NCBI GenBank assembly: GCA_041164045.1 | Contig: JBEAQD010000054.1 | Coordinates: forward strand, 1-6,097 | Source: CALRBF01 sp041164045 | Lineage (GTDB): Bacteria; Patescibacteriota; Minisyncoccia; SW-4-49-11 | DNA: 6,097 bases | Reading direction: 5' to 3' | Part shown: positions 1-4,434 of the stretch, piece by piece | Numbering within the stretch: position 1 is the stretch's first letter | Layout of the letters: every line of letters starts with the position of its first letter | Translations under genes and position numbers: made by a program | The notes under the pieces: generated by a model | Told to the model about the DNA's origin: nothing | Seen by the model: the letters and a program-made list of their open reading frames with translations, nothing else | Databases searched by the model: none

Positions 1-1
1 T

Positions 2-7
2 TATAAT
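2..7 (+). promoter_or_regulatory. Possible -10 box for the DUF805 gene
   Basis: A perfect TATAAT lies about 30 nt before the start codon at 38. Any -35 box would fall outside the window. The surroundings are almost pure A/T, so a chance match is quite possible. No ribosome binding site is visible between this box and the ATG. Confidence 0.3.
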
Positions 8-37
8 ATATTTATTATAAAATAATTAATCAAAAAG

Positions 38-547
38 ATGGAAGATAACAATATAAATCAAGAAAATATAGATCAAAATACAAATCAAAACTATACTCAA
101 AATGCAGAAAAATTACAAGAGATATCCGATATATATAATTCTCAATTTAGTAATGGGGGAGAAAATGTGGTGTTAGTAAATAGATCTCCAATAGACTACT
201 ATATTTTAGCTTTTCAAAAATATGGTCAATTCAGTGGAAGAGCTACTAGAAATGAGTATTGGTGGTTTTATCTAGTCAATTTAGCAGTTACTTTTTTACT
301 TGCCATAATAGAATCAGTATTTAGTATCCCATTCACTCTATTATCTACTATTTACTTTTTTGCATCAATAGTTCCTAGTTTGTCAATTCAAGTTAGAAGA
401 CTACACGATGTAGATAAGAGCGGTTGGTATATGTTATTAAACTTTGTAATTATAATCGGTTGGATCTGGCTACTAGTATTAAACATCTTAGACAGTACAC
501 CAGGCTCTAATAAATATGGCCCAAATCCAAAGGTAGTGCAGGCTTAA
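38..547 (+). CDS. DUF805 family inner-membrane protein
   Basis: A 169-residue protein with the hallmarks of the DUF805 (YhaH-like) family, whose biochemical role is unknown. Residues 1-48 are a polar Asn/Gln-rich leader that looks disordered and is not part of the usual family core. The core starts with FSGRATRNEYWWF at 65-77, then hydrophobic segments at about 74-94, 97-118 and 130-150, separated by the conserved QVRRLHDVDKSGWY at 118-131. It ends in the typical DSTPGSNKYGPNP tail at 152-164. It is probably an integral cytoplasmic-membrane protein. The ATG at 38 is the only start that keeps the polar leader; a later start would leave only the core. No Shine-Dalgarno sequence is visible. The next feature downstream is a repeat element and not another gene, so the gene appears to stand alone on its right side. 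Family assignment is firm; function is unassigned. Confidence 0.9.
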   Translation: MEDNNINQENIDQNTNQNYTQNAEKLQEISDIYNSQFSNGGENVVLVNRSPIDYYILAFQKYGQFSGRATRNEYWWFYLVNLAVTFLLAIIESVFSIPFTLLSTIYFFASIVPSLSIQVRRLHDVDKSGWYMLLNFVIIIGWIWLLVLNILDSTPGSNKYGPNPKVVQA

Positions 548-576
548 ATTGATTATTTATAAATTATAGTTGAATA

Positions 577-838
577 AGATGAGAAGCATAGTAGACAAGT
601 TGTGACTTGTGTAGGTGATACATGAAAATAGTTTATATAGTTATAAAAAAGAGTTCTTAATTTTGTCCCCCTTCGGAGGGGGAAGCCTGAAAGGCGGGGG
701 TGGATAAAACACAAACTAGAACTCTATCCACCTCCGGTACTCCGTGCCACCTCCTCCAAAGGAGGACAATTAATAACCAATTCACTGTTATTAGTCTAGT
801 AATATATATAATCCCTTTTGTCGACGATTACCTCATCT
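577..838. repeat. Nested inverted-repeat element, copy 1 (REP/MITE-like)
   Basis: This 262-bp non-coding element recurs in diverged form at 4014-4285. The outer ends are imperfect inverted repeats: AGATGAG plus GACAA about 10 nt further in at 577-599, and the reverse complement of the same pattern at 816-838. Inside lies a stronger GC-rich inverted pair, 663-706 and 725-769, beginning TTGTCC and ending GTGGATA when read inward from either side. Each inner arm can fold into two hairpins: CCCCCT/AGGGGG (667-682) and GCC/GGC on the left, TCCTCC/GGAGGA and GGTAC/GTGCC on the right. A further hairpin ACAAGT/ACTTGT is at 595-610. No open reading frame is carried, so if mobile it is non-autonomous. 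The paired-hairpin style resembles repeats mobilised by REP-associated tyrosine transposases, but no transposase is in the window. It separates the DUF805 gene from the tRNA-Ser promoter. Confidence 0.75.
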
Positions 839-850
839 CGTACAAATAGT

Positions 851-879
851 TTGCAAAATAATTTAATTTTAGATATAAT
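851..879 (+). promoter_or_regulatory. Promoter of tRNA-Ser
   Basis: TTGCAA (851-856) and TATAAT (874-879) are separated by exactly 17 nt, a near-consensus housekeeping sigma promoter. Initiation would fall at about 886, giving a 5' leader of about 20 nt before the mature tRNA at 907. The -35 box begins 12 nt after the end of the inverted-repeat element. Confidence 0.8.
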
Positions 880-906
880 ATAAGAGTTATTTGAAATATC
901 GTTTCT

Positions 907-997
907 GGAGAGGTGGCTGAGCTGGTCGAAAGCACCACACTGCTAACGTGGCATAGGGTGAAACCTATCAAGGGTTCGAATCCCTTCCTCTCCGCCA
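907..997 (+). tRNA. tRNA-Ser(GCT), CCA encoded
   Basis: A class II tRNA reading AGC/AGT serine codons. The acceptor stem GGAGAGG (907-913) pairs with CCTCTCC (987-993), followed by discriminator G994 and an encoded CCA (995-997). The anticodon loop CTGCTAA carries GCT at 942-944. Its stem CCACA/CGTGG has an A-C mismatch at the loop-proximal pair. The long variable arm ATAGG/CCTAT and a T-arm AAGGG-TTCGAAT-CCCTT (970-986) are intact. The long variable arm and G discriminator are serine identity elements. A strong promoter precedes it and a terminator hairpin begins at the next base. Confidence 0.97.
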
Positions 998-1189
998 AAA
1001 CCAAAAATAAGGATAATATCCTTATTTTTGGTTTATGGGAGTTGATAAAAAGGGTTAGAAGCCTAAGGAAGGGGTAGGGAAACAATAGTTTCCCTTGGAG
1101 GAATGCAGCGAGGAGTGTAGTCTCCGAGTGTTGGAAACAGTGGGTTGACAAGGAGCAAATTTTGTTTGCGACGGGTTCGAATCCCTTCC
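972..1189 (+). repeat. 17-bp direct repeat of the tRNA-Ser T-arm (972-988 and 1173-1189)
   Basis: GGGTTCGAATCCCTTCC occurs identically in the tRNA-Ser gene (972-988) and 201 bp downstream (1173-1189). Similarity continues more loosely through TCTCCGCC versus TATCTGCCG and into the following terminators. The coordinates span both copies and what lies between. Such a pair can arise by duplication of a tRNA end or by integration of an element at a tRNA 3' end. Confidence 0.85.
998..1034 (+). terminator. Intrinsic terminator of tRNA-Ser
   Basis: A perfect 17-bp stem, 998-1014 against 1018-1034, closes a 3-nt loop AAT. Its core AAGGAT/ATCCTT is followed by TATTTTTGG, so the 3' arm supplies the U tract, and the A-rich 5' arm would do the same for transcription from the other side. 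It starts directly after the encoded CCA. Confidence 0.8.
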
Positions 1190-1195
1190 CTTCCT
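1067..1195 (+). other. tRNA-Ser-like RNA or remnant with expanded body
   Basis: GGAAGGG (1067-1073) is perfectly complementary to CCCTTCC (1188-1194), placed exactly where a tRNA acceptor strand follows its T-arm. The T-arm itself (1171-1187) has the 7-nt TTCGAAT loop and one mismatched stem pair. Just before it, GCAAA-TTTTG-TTTGC (1155-1169) sits where a class II variable arm would be. The remaining 5' body is not a tRNA: no D-arm or anticodon arm is recognisable. Instead there is a perfect hairpin GGGAAAC-AATA-GTTTCCC (1077-1094), GGAG/CTCC (1112-1125) and TGTT/AACA (1129-1139). Acceptor strand to acceptor strand is 128 nt, too long for a tRNA. No CCA is encoded (ATC follows) and no promoter is visible in 1035-1066. 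It could be a decayed tRNA-Ser duplicate, an integration scar or an unrecognised small structured RNA. The pairings are seen; the RNA itself is inferred. Confidence 0.45.
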
Positions 1196-1203
1196 ATCTG
1201 CCG

Positions 1204-1241
1204 AAATTAAAAACAGGGATCAATATCCCTGTTTTTAATTT
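1204..1241. terminator. Bidirectional intrinsic terminator
   Basis: A perfect 17-bp stem, 1204-1220 against 1225-1241, with loop CAAT. The core CAGGGAT/ATCCCTG is followed by TTTTT on both strands, so it can stop + strand transcripts and also nitroreductase transcription, whose stop codon ends 16 nt away. It is recognisably related to the terminator at 998-1034: same stem length, same A-rich layout, with paired changes (CC/GG to TT/AA) that keep the helix intact. Confidence 0.85.
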
Positions 1242-1257
1242 ATTAAAGTTTTTATAA

Positions 1258-1881
1258 TCACCTCACCTCCAAAATCTCCTCCATTTTAAAGCGGACCTTG
1301 GGCCAGGTTTGGTGGGTGTCTTTGGCACTGCGGTACCCAAGAGCAATCAATGTAACTGCACTATAATCAGTTAATCCTAGTATTTGATTGACTTTGTTTG
1401 GATCAAAACCTTCCATTGGTGCAGTATCAACTTCTAATTGAGCAGATGTGAGTAGCAATATACCAAGTGAGATATAAGCTTGTCTACGACTCCAATCAAA
1501 GAATTTACTAGGCTCAGTCTTGGCTACAAAACCTTGTAGCATTTTCCTATATCCTGCTAGAGTAGATGAATCTGCCTTTCTAGCCTCAGCAGATACTCTG
1601 ATAATGTGGTCCACATTTTCTGAAGTTAATGTATTAGGAACAGTCAATACTAGCAGTGTGGGAGCTTCTATGATAGCTTTCTGTTGATAGCCTGCTTCGA
1701 AAATTTGTTGTCTTAGTTCCGGTGACTGTACAGATATATACTTCCACGGTTGGAAATTCATAGAAGATGGAGCTAGTCTAGCTGCTTCCATTATAACTTT
1801 TAACTTTTCTTCAGAGATTGGGTTGTTCACGAATCTATCGGTAGCATATCTCCAATTTAGAGCTTCTATAATTGATTTCAT
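1258..1881 (-). CDS. NfsB-like FMN-dependent NAD(P)H nitroreductase
   Basis: A 207-residue protein of the nitroreductase flavoprotein family, closest in pattern to E. coli NfsB. These cytoplasmic homodimers bind FMN and use NAD(P)H to reduce nitro compounds, quinones or related electron acceptors; the physiological substrate is not evident here. Visible signatures are RYATDRF (11-17) and APSSMNFQPW (37-46) for FMN binding, PMEGFD (155-160) matching the NfsB PIEGFD motif, LGYR (181-184), and WPKVR (193-197), where the family has a phosphate-binding arginine. Length is normal. The ATG at 1881 aligns with the family N-terminus (MKSIIEALNWRYAT). The in-frame GTG at 1914 would add 11 unsupported residues. 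No Shine-Dalgarno sequence is present. The gene ends in TGA and runs into the bidirectional terminator at 1204-1241. It is divergent from the large secreted-protein gene. Confidence 0.93.
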   Translation of the reverse strand: MKSIIEALNWRYATDRFVNNPISEEKLKVIMEAARLAPSSMNFQPWKYISVQSPELRQQIFEAGYQQKAIIEAPTLLVLTVPNTLTSENVDHIIRVSAEARKADSSTLAGYRKMLQGFVAKTEPSKFFDWSRRQAYISLGILLLTSAQLEVDTAPMEGFDPNKVNQILGLTDYSAVTLIALGYRSAKDTHQTWPKVRFKMEEILEVR

Positions 1882-1920
1882 TGATATTATATTTAATGAT
1901 TGATAATTACCCACAAATAT

Positions 1921-1929
1921 AGTATAGCA
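1921..1929 (-). promoter_or_regulatory. Extended -10 promoter for the nitroreductase gene
   Basis: On the minus strand the sequence reads TGCTATACT, an extended -10 (TG-n-TATACT). No convincing -35 lies at the right distance, which is acceptable for extended -10 promoters. It would start transcription at about 1914 and leave a leader of about 30 nt before the ATG at 1881. Confidence 0.5.
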
Positions 1930-1944
1930 AAATTTTGAAAAATA

Positions 1945-1953
1945 TGATACAAT
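1945..1953 (+). promoter_or_regulatory. Extended -10 promoter for the secreted repeat protein
   Basis: TGATACAAT fits an extended -10 (TG-n-TACAAT). A weak -35-like TAGCAA lies 17 nt before the hexamer, at 1925-1930, inside the facing minus-strand -10. Transcription would start at about 1960, giving a leader of about 23 nt with no Shine-Dalgarno sequence before the ATG at 1983. Confidence 0.45.
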
Positions 1954-1982
1954 GATATTATGACTAATTATAGAATAAAAAT

Positions 1983-4007
1983 ATGAAAGATTTACATCAA
2001 ATTAATATATACAAATTACTCAGCGTATTAGCGGTACTATTTTTATCTTTACCATTGCAAACTAATGCTAATACAGTTGGTTTTCCAAATGGAATATTAC
2101 TAAAAGCTACCAATAACCCCAAAGTTTATTATATAGAAAACGGTACCAAAAGACCAATTGAATCTCCTAATATGCTAAGGTCTCAGTTTAGATGGGAGGA
2201 TTTGGTAGTAAGTACTCCTGTTGAAGTTGATGCTCTGCCTATGGGGCCTGATATGACATATAGAGACGGGTCTCTATTATCTAATAGGGGCGTTGTATAT
2301 GTTATCTCAGATGGAACCAGAAGACCAATCGAATCACCGAGTAGCTTTTTACAAAAAGGGTATAAATGGAGTAATGTTATCCCAGTTAGTGATGCCGAGT
2401 TGGCTCCACATACTCAAGGAGCAATGTTGACTACTGCAGATAGACATCCTAATGGTAGTCTGTTATTAAGACCTGGGGGAGAAGTTTATACCATCAAAAA
2501 TGGTCAGAGAAGATATATACCAAGTCCACTTATTTTTGAAGCTAGATATCGTTGGGAGTCTCTAATTCCAGTTTCAGAAGATTATCTTAATACTTATCCA
2601 AGAGGAGAAAATGAATTTTATCCAGATGGACTTTTGATATCTAGTTCTACTGGAGTATATATGATGCAAAATAATGTCAGACAACCAATAACTTCTCCTG
2701 AAGTGTTTGAGAGCTATGGTCTCAATTGGGGACAAGTTAGACGAGCTACCGATTTTGAATTATCTATTATACCCGTTTCTGGAGCCTTTAATGCAGTCAA
2801 AACTTATCGAGAAGGGTCCTTGATCGGAGCTCAGAGTGGAGCAGTATATAGAGTAGATAACAATGGAGTATTACAATATATCTCTAGTCCCAATATCTTT
2901 AGCAGTCAAGGATATAGCTGGGATACTATTGTTAGATTCCCAGATCGAGTAGTGAATCAATATACTAGATCAGGGAGAGTCGGTTTTGGAAATGGGGCTT
3001 TGATCTCCTATGGCGGAGGAGTCTTTTTCATCGAAAATGGACTCAAAAGAGGTGTCCCAAGTCCAGCCATATTCAATGCCAGAGGATTCAGATGGAGTGA
3101 TGTCAGAACAGTCTCTGAAGATGAATTTAATACTAATCCTATGGGTGAGCCTTTGTCAGATATTCAGGCTGCTAGTATACAAGGTTATGCTATCCCTGCT
3201 ACTAGCGGTAAAACTGCTAGAGAACAGCATTTACCTTTGAGTTGTAGTGATACAGATGAAAATAATGCTCATTATCTCAATGCAAATACTCCAGTTGGTA
3301 GTGCTCGTAATGGAGTTTTGACTACAGGTGGAGCTTTTGCAATAGGATGTCCTTCTGGTAGTAGAAATTCAAGCTATGCTCCATTTAGTGTAGAAGAAGA
3401 AAAGTATTATATTACTATGCGATGGAATTATGTAAGATGGTATGAGGCTACTAGTACTTTAACTCAAAATATTTCTGCTACTTCTGATAGAATTCCTTTA
3501 ACATCTGTAGCGGATTATCCTAATACAGGTTGGGTTATTGTTAATGGAGAGATTATTGCCTTTAATGGAAAAGATGGAAATAGTTTAATAGTATCCAGGG
3601 TAAAAGATGATAAAGGTAATGATATTTTACAAAGAGGAGTAGATAGTCCATCTGTAGCAGCTAGTCCAAGAGCTCATAATTCTGGTTCTACAGTACAAGA
3701 GGTATATATATTCCGTGCATCTACAGAAACTCGGGCTAATATTTGGCGAGGAAGAACTCGTACCGCACTATTATCTAATACAAATGAAGCTAAAAATTGG
3801 CATCGCGGTAAGAAGGTTCTAGTAACAAACCCTGCTAATGGTAGAAGATTAGTAGCTTCTATTATGGAGTCAGGTCCAGCTATATTTACTAATCGTGTCT
3901 CTGGCCTTTCTCCAGAAGCTATGTTAGCTTTGGGAGTAGAGACCGATGGTAATTTAGAATATGGATTTATGCTTGACCAATCTGTCCCAGTCGGTCCATT
4001 ACAATAG
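1983..4007 (+). CDS. Secreted repeat protein with C-terminal barrel-like domain
   Basis: A 674-residue exported protein of unknown function. Residues 1-29 form a signal peptide with a hydrophobic core at 11-24 and likely cleavage after TNA29. There is no lipobox, no C-terminal membrane anchor and no LPXTG. Residues 34-391 are six tandem repeats with the pattern NGsLL-gG-VYxIxNGxRRxIxSPxxFxxxGYxWxxVxxVS. The C-terminal part (about 476-490 and 582-674) includes HRGKKVLVTNPANGRRLVASI (607-627), ESGPA (629-633), GLSPEAMLALG (641-651) and QSVPVGPL (666-673). This resembles RlpA/3D-type double-psi beta-barrel domains, though the usual catalytic aspartates are not all obvious. Residues 491-574 are a separate beta module inserted into this domain. 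Cys421 and Cys456 could form a disulfide. A cell-envelope or surface role is likely; enzymatic activity is unproven. The ATG at 1983 gives the intact signal peptide. Confidence 0.85.
   Translation: MKDLHQINIYKLLSVLAVLFLSLPLQTNANTVGFPNGILLKATNNPKVYYIENGTKRPIESPNMLRSQFRWEDLVVSTPVEVDALPMGPDMTYRDGSLLSNRGVVYVISDGTRRPIESPSSFLQKGYKWSNVIPVSDAELAPHTQGAMLTTADRHPNGSLLLRPGGEVYTIKNGQRRYIPSPLIFEARYRWESLIPVSEDYLNTYPRGENEFYPDGLLISSSTGVYMMQNNVRQPITSPEVFESYGLNWGQVRRATDFELSIIPVSGAFNAVKTYREGSLIGAQSGAVYRVDNNGVLQYISSPNIFSSQGYSWDTIVRFPDRVVNQYTRSGRVGFGNGALISYGGGVFFIENGLKRGVPSPAIFNARGFRWSDVRTVSEDEFNTNPMGEPLSDIQAASIQGYAIPATSGKTAREQHLPLSCSDTDENNAHYLNANTPVGSARNGVLTTGGAFAIGCPSGSRNSSYAPFSVEEEKYYITMRWNYVRWYEATSTLTQNISATSDRIPLTSVADYPNTGWVIVNGEIIAFNGKDGNSLIVSRVKDDKGNDILQRGVDSPSVAASPRAHNSGSTVQEVYIFRASTETRANIWRGRTRTALLSNTNEAKNWHRGKKVLVTNPANGRRLVASIMESGPAIFTNRVSGLSPEAMLALGVETDGNLEYGFMLDQSVPVGPLQ
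2082..3155 (+). repeat. Six tandem ~60-residue protein repeats
   Basis: In protein coordinates the units begin near residues 34, 93, 156, 213, 275 and 335. Each has a glycine-rich start (NGILL, DGSLL, NGSLL, DGLLI, EGSLI, NGALI), a VYxI strand, an (N/D)G-turn followed by basic residues, I-S-P or P-S-P, an aromatic-Trp pair (FRW, YKW, YRW, LNW, YSW, FRW) and a terminal VS-D/E-E. Units 4 and 5 are the most divergent and lose the RRPIE signature. The DNA copies are diverged enough that this is old protein duplication, not a recent DNA repeat. Confidence 0.9.
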
Positions 4008-4013
4008 TAGATA

Positions 4014-4285
4014 AGATGATAAGTATAGTATACAAATGTTGATTTATGGGGCTAATACATTATCGTAGTTTGTATAGTTATAAACAAGAGTTCTGAATTT
4101 TGTCGCCCTTCGGAGGGGGAAGCCTGAAAGTCGGAGGTGGATAACTTTTAGGGTATACTATCGTTTACTAAATATCCACCCTCTCCCTACGGGTACTCCC
4201 TCCAAAGGAGGACAATTACTATACCAATATGATGTTTTTGTTCTAGTAATTTATATAATCACTTTTGTCTACGATCGCCTCATCT
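4014..4285. repeat. Nested inverted-repeat element, copy 2 (REP/MITE-like)
   Basis: This 272-bp diverged copy of the element at 577-838 lies in the same orientation and begins 7 nt after the stop codon of the large secreted-protein gene. Outer ends are AGATGA at 4014 and the complementary TCATCT at 4280-4285. The inner GC-rich arms are 4100-4143 and 4173-4215, with hairpins CCCT/GGGG-type on the left and CTCC-AAA-GGAG on the right. Blocks shared with copy 1 include TAGTTATAAA, AAGAGTTCT, AATTTTGTC, CTTCGGAGGGGGAAGCCTGA, CTCCAAAGGAGGACAATTA and CCTCATCTC. The central spacer differs in sequence and length (29 versus 18 nt). No coding capacity is visible. The hairpins could also act as a 3' stabiliser or terminator for the upstream gene, but no U tract follows them. 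Confidence 0.75.
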
Positions 4286-4296
4286 CATATAACATC

Positions 4297-4325
4297 TTGC
4301 CAAACACAAGAATCTGTGATATCAT
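4297..4325 (+). promoter_or_regulatory. Promoter of tRNA-Ile
   Basis: TTGCCA (4297-4302) and TATCAT (4320-4325) are separated by 17 nt. Initiation would be at about 4332, only about 5 nt before the mature tRNA. The -35 box begins 11 nt after the end of the repeat element, almost the same spacing as at tRNA-Ser. Confidence 0.65.
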
Positions 4326-4336
4326 ATATTATATAA

Positions 4337-4410
4337 GCGCGTGTAGCTCAGCTGGTTAGAGCGCTACACTGATAATGTAGAGGTCCCATGTTCAAGTCAT
4401 GGCATGCGCA
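4337..4410 (+). tRNA. tRNA-Ile(GAT), CCA not encoded
   Basis: A complete 74-nt class I cloverleaf reading ATC/ATT. The acceptor stem GCGCGTG (4337-4343) pairs with CATGCGC (4403-4409) through one G-U pair, with A4410 as discriminator. The D-stem is GCTC/GAGC. The anticodon stem CTACA/TGTAG is perfect and its loop CTGATAA holds GAT at 4371-4373. The T-arm CCATG-TTCAAGT-CATGG is perfect. The genome encodes CAC in place of CCA, so CCA must be added after transcription, unlike the tRNA-Ser in this window. The gene converges on folD with 24 nt between them. No strong terminator is visible; only a weak A/T palindrome covers the folD stop. Confidence 0.97.
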
Positions 4411-4434
4411 CACTTAAAAAATCCAAAAATAATA

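Noticed and set aside
650..725. AGAGTTCT and AGAACTCT pair inside element copy 1
   Set aside because: The second half is absent from copy 2, so the pairing is not a conserved part of the element.
1145..1150. Consensus -35 hexamer TTGACA
   Set aside because: No -10 box lies 16-18 nt downstream (the sequence there is GCGACG), so it is probably a chance match.
828..1151. A 107-residue minus-strand open reading frame
   Set aside because: It runs antisense through the tRNA-Ser gene, its promoter and its terminator. Its AERKGFEPL stretch is the common artefact of translating a tRNA-Ser 3' end backwards.
1067..1197. A second functional tRNA-Ser
   Set aside because: There is no D-arm, no anticodon arm and no CCA, the body is too long and no promoter precedes it. 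Only the 3' half resembles a tRNA.
1258..1260. TGA as a glycine codon (code 25)
   Set aside because: The reading frame would extend by only two codons before TAA, and the protein already ends at the family's normal C-terminus. No internal TGA in any gene supports recoding.
1882..1914. GTG start at 1914 for the nitroreductase
   Set aside because: The added 11 residues do not fit the family N-terminus, and they reach into the likely transcription start region.
2082..3155. Repeated DNA as a CRISPR array
   Set aside because: The periodicity is at protein level with diverged DNA; there are no short identical repeats with unique spacers anywhere in the window.
3010..3240. A 76-residue plus-strand open reading frame inside the large gene
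   Set aside because: It lies in another frame of the well-supported secreted repeat protein and shows no protein-like features of its own.
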